Part shown: positions 1-11,945 of the stretch, piece by piece
How positions within the stretch are numbered: the first letter of the stretch is position 1
Layout: each line of letters begins with the position of its first letter
NCBI RefSeq assembly: GCF_029407905.1
Contig: NC_073635.1
Location: 40,229,501-40,293,500 of the forward strand
DNA length: 64,000 nt
Reading direction: 5' to 3'
Source: Bubalus kerabau
Taxonomy: Eukaryota > Chordata > Mammalia > Artiodactyla > Bovidae
Translations under genes and position numbers: made by a program
The notes under the pieces: model-generated
What the model was told of the DNA's origin: nothing
The model's database searches: none
Seen by the model: the letters and a program-made list of their open reading frames with translations, nothing else

Positions 1-1750
1 CTGAATTTGTATTAAACATACATATAATGATTTTTTTCTCTTTTCCAATTTATATGGAATTTATGATTGACCTGAAATTCCTTAGGCCTTTTTTCCTGTT
101 AATAGAAGAAATCAGTAACATGAACCAAACACATTTAATTTTTTTGATATAACTATGTGGAAGGTGATACCAGATAGGAAATTGCCAGGTATTGTGTACT
201 GATACATTTTCCTAGCAATAGTCCCACAAACTACCTTGCAGGTCTGAAGCCACATAAAAACCTGCCATGTAAAATAGTCTCCCTGGTACCAGCCAAGCTT
301 ATTTTTAAGGCTCATTGTCTTTAGAATTGATCTATCAGGTATCTGGTTCTTTAGCTTATCTTTTCCAAAGGCAGAATCCTCAAACCCTGCACATTTGCAA
401 GATGTATTCTTAACTCTGGACTTTTAAAGACTAATAAAATCCACAACAGAAGGCTATGAACCATAAATGGGGTATTTCCTCATGATAATTGAACCATATG
501 TAGTCTTATTCTTAGATATCCCATATCTTAATCCATACCCAGTTTTAAAAGGGCCTGTTTCCATGACATCAGGAACACCTTGTTGTTCAGGACAGAGGAG
601 AATGAAATGCTGCATGATTAATGACACTATCTAAATACTGGCACAAGCTGGCAAGCTCTTGCAAAGGAGGCGTGTTTGACTGCATTCTGCCCAACACAAC
701 GACTCATTAAGCAATATTTTCCCCATTAATGTTTAGTACTAAATACTGAATGAAAGACTAAATATCATACAAAAAAAACAAATTGAAAACAGCACAGTAG
801 GGTTTAGGTGAAGTAGCCAACAGCCTCCCCTTCATTTGGAAGACAGCTTGCATACCTATTTCAGAGATTAATGAGCAATCAGTTCTAAATTAAACCAAGA
901 CCAGCATTTAAAGCTTTTTTTCCCTCTGTTGAAAGCACGGCTATGAGTTACACTAACTGAGATAAAATACAGTATTAGCCTTTCCATGTGTTGTGAAATG
1001 TGGTTAGAAACATGAAAGATTGTTTCTGAAACATTTCCTTCACAGTTTTTCATCATTTATTTTCCTACACAATTTGAAAGGAAATGGGCCATGATGAGGT
1101 CAGTAGTTTCTGCCACATGATGTAGAATCTTGCTCTCTGTCAGTCACTCAAAAAACAGTCACCTCTTTGAAGATGGAATAATAAAACTGCTTTTTATGAA
1201 CATCACAGATCCTAACATAGGTGGCTAACACAGAATTTCAATTCTATATAAACTGTCAAAAGAAACTACCTTTCCCTAGGAGCACTGATACAGTTTTTGT
1301 GAGAGAAAATACTGTAGAGCCTGTTACATTGCTATGTGTTATGTTGAGACATTTGCAAATATAGAAAGACATGGTTTAACCCACAAAGACTGAATCCTTA
1401 AAATGTAAAACTAGTCCAAAGGTTTACTGGTGAGGCTTGATTTCAAAAAACCCAATACAGGAAACAATTCATAAATTTATTATTTAGAGATTATTAATCC
1501 AAATCTCTAATCTTAGGACATCTATGGAAGAACTTGCATAATTGTATGTGCATGCATATTATTAATACATCAATTTTATTTCTGTGTGCACTATATATAT
1601 TTTTTGAGATGAATCCTATGATTTAGCATTAGATACTATACATCAAAAATTACCTATGGAAGTTTAGAGATTACCAGTATCAGAAACATGATTGAAATCA
1701 ATATCAAAGCTGGTTTGAGTCAGAATAGCAAGGGACACCATCAAGGCATG
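1..1750. other. AT-rich unique sequence, nothing recognised
   Basis: No repeat family, RNA gene or convincing coding frame was recognised. Open frames are short (67 codons or fewer) and lack codon or domain signals. Confidence 0.5.
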
Positions 1751-1775
1751 AAATTTTTTTAAAAGCCTCAAATCT

Positions 1776-1968
1776 CCCTCACATCTTCCTCCTTATCCCA
1801 CCCCTCTAGGTTGATACAGAGCCCCTGTTTGCGTTTCCTGATACATACAGCAAATTCCCATTGGCTATCTATTTTACATATGGAGCTTCAAAAGGGAGGT
1901 AATATATGTATACCTACGGTTGATTCATATTGAGGTATGACAAAAAACAGAAAAATTCTGTAAAGCAA
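1776..1968 (+). mobile_element. 5'-inverted L1 3' end (ruminant L1), host of a BovB
   Basis: Positions 1776-1885 match the ruminant L1 3' region in antisense. Positions 1886-1968 match the terminal 3' UTR in sense (the block with GTATACCTA..GATTCAT..TGTAAAGCAA). In the L1 consensus these two blocks are adjacent, so this is a 5' inversion of the kind made by twin priming. The A-rich remainder of the L1 tail appears after the BovB, at about 4185-4200. A near-identical direct repeat, T7 A4 GCCTCAAATCT at 1754-1775 and T8 A5 GCTTCAAATCT at about 4200-4223, flanks the L1 plus BovB block and is read as the L1 target-site duplication. The BovB therefore landed in the L1 3' end later. Confidence 0.75.
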
Positions 1969-4184
1969 GATGGTCAACACCAAAATCAGATTGATTATAT
2001 TCTTTGCAGCCAAAGATGGAGAAGCTCTATACAGTCAGGAAAAACAAGACCAGAAGCTGACTGTGGCTCAGATCATGAATTCCTTATTGCCAAATTCAGA
2101 CTGAATTGAAGAAAGCGGGGAAAACCACTAGACCATTCAGCTATGACCTAAATCAAACCCCTTATGACTATACAGTGGAAGTGAGGAATAGATTTAAGGG
2201 ACTAGATCTGATAGAGTTCCTGATGAACTATGGACAGAGGTTCGTGACATTGTACAGGAGACAGGGAGCAAGACCATCCCCAGGAAAAAGAAATGCAAAA
2301 AAGAAAAATGGCTATCTGAGGAGGCCTTACAAATAGCTGTGAAAAAAAGAGAAGTGAACAGAAAAGGAGAAAAGGAAAGATGTACCCATTCATTTGAATG
2401 CAGAGTTCCAAAGAATAGTAAGGAGAGATAAGAAAGCCTTCCTCAGTGATCAATACAAAGAAATAGAGGAAAACAATAGAATGGGAGAGACTAGAGATCT
2501 CTTCAAGAAAACTAGAGATACCAAGGGAATATTTCATGTGAAGATGGGCTCAATAAAGTACAGAAATGGTATGGACCTAACAGAAACAGAAAATATTTAG
2601 AAGAGGTGGCAAGAATACACAGAAGAACTGTATAAAAAAGATCTTCATGACCCAGATAATCATGAAGGTGTGATCACTCACACTCACCTAGAGCCAGACA
2701 TCCTGGAATGTGAAGTCAGGTGGGCTTTAGGAAGCATAACTATGAACAAAGCTAGTGGAGGTGATGGAATTCCAGTTGAACTATTTCAAATCCTAAAAGA
2801 TGATGCTGTGAAAGTGTTGCACTCAATATGTCAGCAAATTTGGAGAACTCATCAGTGGCCACAGGACTGGAAAAAGTTAGTTTTCATTCCAATGTCAAAG
2901 AAAGGTAATACCAAAGAATGCTCAAACTACTGCACAATTGCACTCATCTCACAGGCTAGTAAAGTAATAGTCAAAATTCTCCAAGCCAGGCTTCAGCAAT
3001 ACATGAACCGTGAACTTCCATATGTTCAAGCTGGTTTTAGAAAAGGCAGAGGAACCAGAGAGCAAATGGCTAACATCTGCTGGATCATCAAAAAAGCAAG
3101 AGAGTTCCAGAAAAACATCTATTTCTGCTTTATTGACTATGTCAAAGCCTTTGACTGTGTGGATCACAATAAACTGTGGAAAATTCTTAAAGATATGGGC
3201 ATATCAGACCACCTGACCCGCCTCTTGAGAAACCTGTATACAGGTCAGGAAGCAACAGTTAGAACAGGACATGGAACAACAGACTGGTTCCAAATAGGAA
3301 AAGGAGTACGTCAAGGCTGTATATTGTCACCCTGCTTATTTAACTTATATGCAGGGTACATCATGAGAAATGCTGCACTAGAGGAAGCATAAGATGGAAT
3401 CAAGATTTCCAGAAGAAATATCAATAACCTTAGATATGCAGATGATACCACCCTTATGGCAGAAAGTGATGAAGAACTAAAGAGCCTCTTGATGAAAGTG
3501 AAAGAGGAGAATGAAAAAGTTGGTCAAGCTCAACATTCAGAAAACTTAGATCATGGCACCCGGTCCCTTTACTTCATGGCAAATAGGTGGGGAAACAGTG
3601 GCTGACTTTATTTTTCTGGGCTCCAAAATCACTGTGGATGCTGATTGCAGCTATGCAATTAAAAGATGCTTACTCCTTGAAAGAAAAGTTATGACCAACC
3701 TAGACAGCGTATTAAAAAGCAGAGACATTACTTTGCCAACAAAGGTCTGTCAACTCAAGGCTATGGTTTTTCCAGTAGTCATGTATGGATGTGACAGTTG
3801 GACTATAAAGAAAGCTGAGTGCCAAAGAATTAATGCTTTTGAACTGTGGTGCTGGAGAAGACTGCAAGGAGAGCCAACCAGTCCATCTTAAAGGAGATCA
3901 GTCCTGGAGGTTCATTGGAGGGACTGATGTGGAAGCTGAAACTCCAATACTTTGGCCACCTGATGTGGAGAGCTGACTCATTTGAAAAGACTCTGATGCT
4001 GGAAAAGATTGAGGGCAGGAGGAGAAGGGGATGATAGAAGATGAATTGGTTGGATGGCATCACTGACACAATGGACATGGGTTTGGGTAGACTCCGGGAG
4101 ATGGTGATGGACAGGGAGGCCTGGCATGCTGCAGTTCATGGGGTCTCAAAAGAGTCAGACATGACTGAGCGATTGAACTGAACT
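1969..4184 (+). mobile_element. BovB (RTE LINE), 5'-truncated, copy A
   Basis: Starts inside the 3' part of the endonuclease region and runs through the RT domain to the BovB 3' end (GACTGAGCGATTGAACTGAAC). It covers about two thirds of a full-length BovB. Frames are broken: the linker is split between short frames, RT is open at 2670-3392, and the C-terminal region is open again at 3553-3891. It sits in the 3' end of a 5'-inverted L1. Divergence from the youngest copy (53.1-54.0 kb) suggests middle age. Confidence 0.95.
2670..3392 (+). pseudogene. BovB reverse transcriptase domain, interrupted
   Basis: A 240-codon open frame encodes most of the palm and fingers of an RTE-type reverse transcriptase, the enzyme that copies element RNA into DNA at a nicked target. 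Visible motifs are the fingers block around NKASGGDGIP near residue 30, motif A FIDYVKAFD near residue 155 with its catalytic Asp, and motif B GVRQGCILSPCLF near residue 213. The frame ends at a TAA at 3390-3392. Motif C (RYADD, both catalytic Asp present) follows in the same frame at about 3430-3446, so one nonsense codon separates the active-site halves. The ATG at 2670 is simply the first after an upstream break, not a native start. No function is expected. Confidence 0.9.
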
Positions 4185-4224
4185 TAAAAAAGAAAATAAT
4201 TTTTTTTAAAAAGCTTCAAATCTT

Positions 4225-4454
4225 GAGATGACCAATAACCAAAGTGGCACAGACTATATATGCTATCAAAACATGTAAAATGGAAGTTTTCAATAAACTT
4301 AAGTGGCCAGAGAAGATCTCTTGGAAGAGGTTTGACTATGACATCAAGTTGAGAATTGAGTAGCTTTCAGAATAGAGGATATGAATTAAGAAACTTCAAA
4401 ATTGATTATGAAGGACTTCATAATAATTTAGAAACATAACTATCATATAACCTA
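4225..4454. other. Possible L2 remnant and unique sequence
   Basis: Positions about 4300-4375 weakly resemble the antisense L2 3' region (AGAGAAGATCTCTTGGAAGAGG). The rest is unassigned. Confidence 0.3.
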
Positions 4455-4912
4455 AGTGTATCAGTAGAAGGTCAAATTGTAGCCTCCCAAAGATACATTC
4501 ACATACAAATCCTTGGAAATGTGAATGTGATCTCATGTGTAAAAATGGGTCTTGGTAAAAGTAATAAGTTAAGGAAATGGTCATCATGGATTTTTTGAGT
4601 GGGCCCCATATCCAGGGAGAATTGTCTTTAGAAAGGACACACAAAGGAGAGACCAAAAGAAAGAAGAGGAAGAGGCATTGTGACTTCTGGAAAGTTAGAG
4701 CAGTGCAGACACAACCCAGGAACATGTGACCCAGTAGAAACTGGATGATACTTGGAATTGGATCTCCCCTAAGCTCTCTGGATGGAGCACACAGCCCAGC
4801 CAACATCCTGATTTTGTACTTCAGGTCTCCAGAAGTAAGAGAGAGATGTTTCTGATCTTTAAGTCACCAAGCTTGTGATAATTTGTTATAGCAGCCACAG
4901 AGGATTGTGGAT
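4455..4912 (+). mobile_element. MLT1-type ERVL-MaLR solo LTR
   Basis: Colinear with the MLT1 LTR: 'TTGTAGCCTCCCAAAGAT' near 4477, 'GTGGGCCCCATATCCAGG' near 4600, 'GGTCTCCAGAAGTAAGAG' near 4824 and the terminal 'GTCACCAAGC...TAATTTGTTATAGCAGCCACAG'. No internal retroviral coding sequence is present. Mammal-wide old repeat. A 136-codon antisense frame across it is accidental. Confidence 0.75.
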
Positions 4913-4932
4913 CCCTTCAGGATCCCACCAGA

Positions 4933-5080
4933 ATCAACTGCCCTTGAAATTCTCTAGGAAAGAATACTGAAATGGGTTGCCATTCCCTTCTCCAGGGGAT
5001 CTTCCTGAACCTAGGGATCAAATCTAGGTCTCCTGCATTGCAGGCCGATTCTTTACTATCTGAACAACCATGGAAGCCCA
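4933..5080 (-). mobile_element. Bov-tA SINE, truncated
   Basis: Antisense tRNA-derived head (ending GGAAGCCC) plus Bov-A body with 'CTGCATTGCAGGC' and 'CTTCTCCAGGGGATCTTCC'. Imperfect flanking repeat AGGATCCCACCAG / AGGACACCAG. Confidence 0.85.
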
Positions 5081-5395
5081 CAGGACACCAGTAAGATATC
5101 TTATTCATATTTAGCTATTAGCAGATAACCTAATAAACACCACAGTTTAATTCACTTGATTGATTGAAATTACAATCCTAGAAAAAAGTATACTATGTGT
5201 CTCTTGTCAGATGTTTCTTCAAAAAATGACTTTTGGGCAAGGGTGCTTTTAGGTGAAGTCTCATAGCAATTTTTTAGAGGTGAATCATCAGCATTCTTAA
5301 AAGTAAACTCATTCTCTCCTTTGTCTTCTCTGTACAATTTTCATTCTGTGAAATGTCCCATCCTTCTTATCCATCTCCACTGCCATCATTGCCAT

Positions 5396-5560
5396 AACTT
5401 ACATAGCACTTGCTATATGCCAGTATATTATATAAGAACATCCATTTAATTCTCAGAGCAGTCTTATGATGTAAGCACTATTATAAGGATGAGGAATGGA
5501 AACAGATGAGGAACAGAAACAGAGCTTGAGATTTATCCAGAAATAAAGTAAAGAAAGAAA
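5396..5560 (+). mobile_element. MIR SINE (ancient)
   Basis: Follows the MIR order: TAGCACTTGCTATATGCCAG, then TTTAATTCTCA, GATGTAAGCACTATTAT and GATGAGGAA. Heavily diverged. Confidence 0.75.
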
Positions 5561-7067
5561 ACTAGGAGGAGAAAAATAAACTGCTAAGTGATGATGTAGT
5601 TACAGATAGTGACAATAAATTGTGTGTTCAAGTAAGACATAACATGCATGTTCAAAGAGCATAGTTCCTTCGCTAACTGAAGTTCATCTGAACTTAACTT
5701 CTACATAAAAGTATTAAGACATGCACAGTAACTCAGTAGCAGGATGCACATAAAGACTACTCTATATTAGCATAGTGGAGGTTAGATTCAGGAAAGAGCA
5801 AAGTGAGGGGTGAGAAGAAATTCAATAAGGATGCTTTTATTTTTATTAGTAGTAGTATTACCATTATCACTTAGAAGATGTTTAGATCAAATAAATGCTT
5901 CTCTAGAACCACTCTTGAAGCATGGTTTTTTCTGTTGGCACAGAAGGGAAAAATCTATATATCATAGGAAAAAATTTCCTTACAGGTCTTAGAAATTTCA
6001 ACTTTTGAAAGATACTCAAATAGAAAATAATTTACGTAATACTGTCAGAAAGTTTTTAATTAAATTATATATGTCAGGTTCAGTTTCTATATCATGAAAT
6101 CTTCATTGACATGCTGATAAACAAGTTCAGTATAGCCCATTATGAAGTGATGCTAAATACTGATTTATGTGCTTGCTCACTCAGGCCTCAGGTGGAGAAA
6201 TGAGTGAAAGAAAAAAAAAAAATAGTGAGAATGGCTTTAATGGGTTTGTGTTCTTTTGCCAAGATCAGTTTTCAAAATCTTTCATCACAATCTAATTATA
6301 TGAATTATTCTATTAAAATCAAAATAAATTGTAAGTAATAAAAATATTCTGAAGGTACTTTATTATGTATGAAAAATCTTCCTAGCTTTATAAACATGCA
6401 AAATGGCTATTAATTTCCTTTGAAATATGAGTTCCATTTGTATCAGGAGTATCCAAAACATTTTTATTACCATTCCTTTTGTGCCCATCTTTATTCTGCC
6501 ACTGAAGACTGGCATTTCAGTTCCATGAATCTTATGTGTCTTGAACATTTATAAATAATTCCAGAAAAAGTAATTAATATTCTTCAGTTCAAGAATTTAT
6601 AAAGAGGATACAGGTAAATCTAACATATTTCAGACCTGTTAAGAACTAACTTTCTTTCAACTAAAGGGAATTAATGGTTACATTATCATCTGGACTTCAA
6701 CAACAACCTGGACAAATCTGGAAATGTAGAGCTATTAAAAGGGCAGCACAAAGGGAGAGGAATAGAAAGGAGAACTTTTGGATGTTAACATTCCTCCAAA
6801 TGTTAACTCAGACTGTTGAGAAATGCCAAAGGACTAAAATGGTTACATGTGCCTTCTAGCAAAGCAAACACAAGCCAATGCATGGCTTATAATGATATAT
6901 GTTGGAAAATCAAAGAGTACAGAATATTCATTCTTTAAATAGAGAATATTATTCTTAAACCAAAATGTGTAGCTACCTCCAATATCTTGAAAAAATTTGA
7001 CATCTTTTGCTCCTGTTTTAAAACAGCTGGCAACGTTTGGAGGAAACCTCTATTACAATTCTTGAAG
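5561..7067. other. AT-rich unique sequence
   Basis: No repeat or gene recognised. It contains a poly-A run near 6210-6222 and short frames of 60-61 codons without features. Confidence 0.45.
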
Positions 7068-7091
7068 TGAGTGTGTGTGTGTGTGTGTGTA
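7068..7091 (+). repeat. (GT)n microsatellite
   Basis: About eleven uninterrupted GT units between GTGA and ATGCCC. Confidence 0.95.
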
Positions 7092-7517
7092 TGCCCACCA
7101 TGCATACTTGCATGCCTCAGGAGAGAAATCCCACAACTTCTCAAGTTAGTGTCACTACTCATTTGTGGTTCTAACCTCAGTTGCATACTCTTTAGAACTG
7201 CTCAGCCCTACTTGTGACTCTCATTCCCCTTCTCTACAGAGGCATTTTAAGACTTCCCCACTCTCTTTCACCCATCATGTCCACCAATCCCTCTCCCTCC
7301 CTCTACAAAGGTCCTGTCAATTCTTGGAGTCAGACATCATTAGCTGGGAATTCCCCTGATCTTCCCCCTTTACAACCCTCCCTAATTCCTCACTTATCTT
7401 TTTGTGCTTTGGTATCTTTATAATTAAGATCAATTGGTCTCCTGTTACATCCTAGTCTCTCCATGGATTCTGCATTTCCTCTTCTTTCTCTAGAACTAAA
7501 TACTATCAATGTATGTT
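7092..7517. other. Pyrimidine-rich non-coding stretch, possibly ancient repeat
   Basis: Positions 7210-7430 are C/T-rich with loose similarity to old mammalian LINE text, too weak to name. Confidence 0.3.
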
Positions 7518-7731
7518 GCATGCATGCTCAGTCTTGTCTGACTCTTTGCAACTCAACGGACTGTAGCCAGCCAGTTTCCTCTGTGCATGGAATTTTCCAG
7601 GCAAGAATACTGGAGTGGGTTACAATTTCCTTCTCCAAGGGATCTTCCTGACCCAGGTATGGAAACTGCCACTCTATGTCTCCTGAATTGGCAGGTGGAT
7701 TCTTAACCACTGAGCTACCTAGGAAGCCCCA
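7518..7731 (-). mobile_element. Bov-tA SINE
   Basis: Antisense full-length-like copy: Bov-A part (TCTGACTCTTTGCAAC..GACTGTAGCC..GGCAAGAATACTGGAGTGGG) followed by the tRNA-derived head ending CTAGGAAGCCCC. Near-matching flanks AAATACTAT / AAATGCTAT are a plausible target duplication. Confidence 0.92.
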
Positions 7732-7899
7732 AATGCTATTATGCTATTATGACTCCTTTATTTACTCTTGAAGTTTTCCTTCTTCTGGCACGCCCCCATC
7801 AGCATTTAGATAGGTTTAAATCGTTTAAATTGTAAAACAAAGCAAAAAAAAAAAAATTCCCTTTAGTTTATTTAGTCTTGCTGCTTTAGGCCAAATTTC

Positions 7900-8365
7900 T
7901 TTAAACACGTTTGTCTACATTGAATCTCTGTGATCTCTACCATCCATTTACATTTCAAGCTGCTGTAATTTGGCCTCTGCCGACAACATACATTCAGCTG
8001 CACCTCATACATCTCCATTTGCTTTTCCAAAAGCTCTTCAAAATTGGCATATCCAAAAGGGAGCTTATTCACTTCTCTCTCAAACTCCTCAACTTTTTCC
8101 TTGTTGCCAAGGCTGAGACCATGCATGACCCACGCAATTTAATCCTTAGATGTCACCTCCTAAATAGTGTTGAAATCCTTCCATTTATTTGTATCTTCAC
8201 TGCACAGCCCTTCCTTTCAAAGCAATTATTTGCAATGTTTAATTGTGTGTCAGTCTGAGTCTCCCAGTAGAAGGGGCTATGACAATATTATTCCTTGTAT
8301 ATTCTTAGGGTTGAGCACCAGACTTAAGCATAATTGGTGCTCAACAAAAGTAAATAATAGGTGTG
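7900..8365 (+). mobile_element. L2 LINE 3' end (ancient)
   Basis: The 3' part follows L2 order: '..TTAGATGTCACCTCCTAAA', 'TGTGTGTCAGTCTGAGTCTCC', then the terminal 'GAGCACCAGACTTAAGCATAATTGGTGCTCAACAAAAG'-like block matching the L2 end (...GGTGCTCAATAAA). The 5' part (7900-8100) is more diverged. Confidence 0.6.
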
Positions 8366-8795
8366 AGTGTAAAGGCACCTATCCATTTCTGCCAAGAGGG
8401 GAAATCTTCCACTAACTGGGGCCTCCTTGTTGCAAGTGCTTTAGAGAAGGAGTAATGCTATTTATTTTAATTATGAACTGAACAAGCACAAAGAAAGAAC
8501 ACCTGAGGTTTGAGTTTCAAATGCTGTGTAAAGTGACTTGATCCTGTGGTGCTAATAAAAGATAGAAATAAAAGTACTGTGCCATGTACAAATATTTTGA
8601 TTAACATTCTTCAGAATGAAGATTCCCCAAAAGAGAAGAGTCTGTACAGCTCAAAGTTCAGAAATTTTACTGAGCTAAAATGCCTAAAAATCATGACAGT
8701 TTAAAATGCCCTGTATTTTTCAACTTACACAACACTTTAAATCTCTCTATCTCCATTCCTGCCTGCCCCCTTTACAGTTCCTTCCAGGCCACTGA
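8366..8795. other. AT-rich unique sequence
   Basis: Nothing recognised. Confidence 0.4.
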
Positions 8796-8999
8796 GGTTT
8801 AGTCGCTAAGTCCTGTCCCACTCTTGCGACCCCGTGGACTGTAGCCTGCCAGGTTCCTCTGTCCATGGGATTCTCTAGGCCAGAATACTGGATGGGGTTG
8901 CTATTTCCTTCTCCAGGGGATCTTCCCAACCCAGGAATCGAGCCCGGGTCTCTTGCATTGCAGGTAGATTCTTTACTAATCAAGTTATAAGCGAAGCCC
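8796..8999 (-). mobile_element. Bov-tA SINE
   Basis: Antisense copy with 'GACCCCGTGGACTGTAGCCTG', 'CTCCAGGGGATCTTCCC' and 'GAGCCCGGGTCTCTTGCATTG'; the head is partly rearranged before GAAGCCCA. A 15-bp direct tandem repeat (CACTAATATTTGTTA at 8999-9013 and 9016-9030) abuts it. Confidence 0.92.
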
Positions 9000-9000
9000 A

Positions 9001-11756
9001 CTAATATTTGTTAGTCACTAATATTTGTTAAATTGGTATAATTTGTCCTTTTATTTTGTTAGTACCTAGAAAGAGATCAATCTTACTGCATTTGGAGGGA
9101 ACATATAAGATGCTTCTGATAACCTGGTTTTACCCTTAATATCTGAAACATAGTAAAGACAAATTTCACCTGAATGGAAGTTCAAAACAGACTTACCACA
9201 TCCCCAGCAAAAATATCTCAAAGTGATCTAAATAAGAAATGCTAGTATTACTTTTGTTTTTAACAAAATATCCATGAACAAAAGAATCTGTCTTTTGGAT
9301 TAGTTCTAGATAATAAGCCTACATGATTATCTTTGGTGCAAGCAAAATTACATGCAAGTACTGTGAGCATATCACTGAATTCACACAACCACCAAAGTGG
9401 TAGAAAAAGCTATTCCATGCTTGGTTGAGCTAAATATGATCAGGTAGGCCTTGCAGTGGTGATGGATTTGAATATGAATATTCTTGGGATTTCTTATTCC
9501 TAGCCAGATTTGTTTTGGGACACTAAAACTATTTAGCAGTAATCCTATACAAAAGCTTTTCAGAAAACATTATCAGTCTTACAGGACACTCCTTGGGGAA
9601 AATATCTGTTACAGAAAACTTATTTATTTACTTTCATCCATCTCTTCAGGTTGTAATCACTCCCAAATTATTGTAAGTAACAGGGTGAAATATAGCTCCT
9701 ACTTTGTTTTACTCAAGCCATTACACAAAGAAGACAAATTCCAAACCAGCAAATGTTGTCATGCCATTTTTCTTAATTAAAAGGTAAAAAACTCTTTTTG
9801 ATTCATCGCTTTGTATGTTAGATATAAATCTTCCCTACTACTTTGACCTGTAGATGATTGTTTTCTTTTTCTGCATTCATCTCTGCCCCTCTTTTAATTT
9901 ACATAAAACAGATGATAGTATTCAGTTGCTTATGAGGATGGAGTTTTGAAACTCCGAAGTAGAAGGTTCAGTCTTCTGGACTTCCTATTTCATAGACTTG
10001 ATAATACCCTTTCTGCTGATGAAGTTCCATATGGTTGAAACTACATAAAGAAAGCTGCTTGGCTTTTTACATTTTTAATAATACTTTGACACAAAGGCCA
10101 AAAATGAGTAAAGAAGTCAGAGAAAAAAATAAAGTATGAAAAATGTATCATATATTAGAGACATTATTGAAGACACTAATTATGTATACATTGATCAAGT
10201 ATACAAAGACACTCCTATGTGTTCCTAAAACAATGCTAAAGGGAATGAAATTACAGTAACTTCATTGAAGAGTTTAAGACTATACCATAGTCTTAAAAAG
10301 GGATAAAGATGTTATTACAGAAATTAAAAAAAAACTAAATTATGACCCAATAAATAATACAGTAAGTACATTGTTAAAGGATGATAATCCTGAAAGAATA
10401 GCTTTTAATTCCTTTCTGCAATTTCACTATCTCTCAGTTGACTAGAATTAGAAAAATAACAACAGAAATGACAGAGAAAGACAAAGCCTGGTCCTTTTGG
10501 AACTGGCTTTATAATTTCTGAAAGATCCACCCCTGCTTTGTTGTCTTCGGCAATGAAAACTCTCAGCAGTTTCCTTCACAGGGGAGTCTCCCATTTCCGA
10601 CTTAGCATTTCTCCTAGGCCAGACAAGGTCACTCAATTATCCTCTCTTCAGATGCCAGTCCCACAGAAAGAAACTACTCTCCTGAGGAAGCGTCTAGCGT
10701 CTAGTGCAATTGTCCAACAGAAACAAAAGTACCGGCATCTTGCTAAAATGTGTTTTCCCAGGCAACTGAAGGGTAATTTTCAGTTGTACAGTATCAACTA
10801 CTAAACTACACATAATATGTGAGTCAAAAGGAAACAATTCTTCATTCTAAGTTGTTCATGCCTTTGTATTACTCTGTATAGTACTGTTTATTTAAGTTAG
10901 AGTAATCTATCCATAGAAAAAAATTCATTTAGAAAAGTATTGCCTTAGTAAAGCAATTGCTAGCAAAATTCTCCCAAAGGATGGGCAGGAAGAGTATAAC
11001 AAAGGTCTTCTTTTCCCATTTAAACAGCGACACTGTGCTGATTTCCAGAGTTTATAGAAGCTGGGAAACTCTTATTTACAATTAAAAACTTTTTTTTATT
11101 CGTCCTAACTAGTACATCATTCTATCACTCACTGGGATAATCAGAAAGTAGAGTTTTAAAAAATGACCTTCTATTACTCAGTTCATTTTCAAATCAGCAG
11201 CAAATTCATCAAGAAAACCACCATTAAACTTGAGTGGCACCCTTCTTACTCTTCTCTAACAGTCTTATGGGAATTGATTGCTTCCACAGTTAAACAGAAT
11301 ATCTCCTTTAATCTCCTCTAACTGCTGTTGACCTATCTCTGCCATCACCTCCCAAGTATATAATAAATCAAGTGCATTTTACATGAAAAATGAAGTAATT
11401 ACTCAGTGAATCCAATGCCTAATTGCACTTAGAGGCCTCTGGGAGATAAGGGACAAGTCAGTGTCAGATTTCAAAAGGCAGGAAGGAAGCTGAAGTTAAT
11501 AACTCTCAAATACCCACAGGTTGAAAAGGACTTGAAATGCACCATTTCTTCAGACACAAACTGATTCCCCAGTTAAGGAAATTGAAAAATTTTAGCTATA
11601 CACCCACTCTTTACACCAACAACAGTACTGAACTGATAAAATAGAACCTATTGCACTAAAGTGAAATATTTGAGGGGAAAAGTAACTCCCTTTTATTACT
11701 ATTTGTATGATGTTTTTTGAACAATGAAAAGGTTTGTATCTTCTTCTTTATGTTTG
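9001..11756. other. Unique AT-rich stretch with one higher-GC patch
   Basis: No repeat family or gene recognised. Positions about 10480-10770 are richer in G+C than the surroundings, contain the only CpGs for kilobases and an in-place doublet GCGTCTAGCGTCTAG near 10690. An 88-codon frame there (10538-10804) has no recognisable domain. It may be a conserved non-coding element or fossil exon. Confidence 0.35.
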
Positions 11757-11938
11757 CACATGAGTCACTTTCACTTTTCACTTTCATGCATTGGGGAAGG
11801 AAATGGCAACCCACTCCAGTGTTCTTGCCTGGAGAATTCCAGGGACGGGGAGCCTGGTGGGCTGCCATTTATGGGGTCGCACAGAGTTGGACACGACTGA
11901 AGCGACTTAGCAGCAGCAGCAGCAGCAGCAGCAGAAAC
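11757..11938 (+). mobile_element. Bov-A2-type SINE with (AGC)n tail
   Basis: Sense Bov-A monomer (GGAAATGGCAACCCACTCC, GGGAGCCTGGTGGGCTGCC, ACACGACTGAAGCGACTTAG) preceded by the inter-monomer TTTCACTTTTCACTTTC block. Ends in about eight AGC units (11910-11934). Flanking ATGTTTG at 11750-11756 and 11939-11945 is a candidate target duplication. Confidence 0.88.
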
Positions 11939-11945
11939 ATGTTTG

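Noticed and set aside
4396..4806. 136-codon minus-strand frame
   Set aside because: Lies across an MLT1 LTR and unique flank; no domain, so taken as chance.
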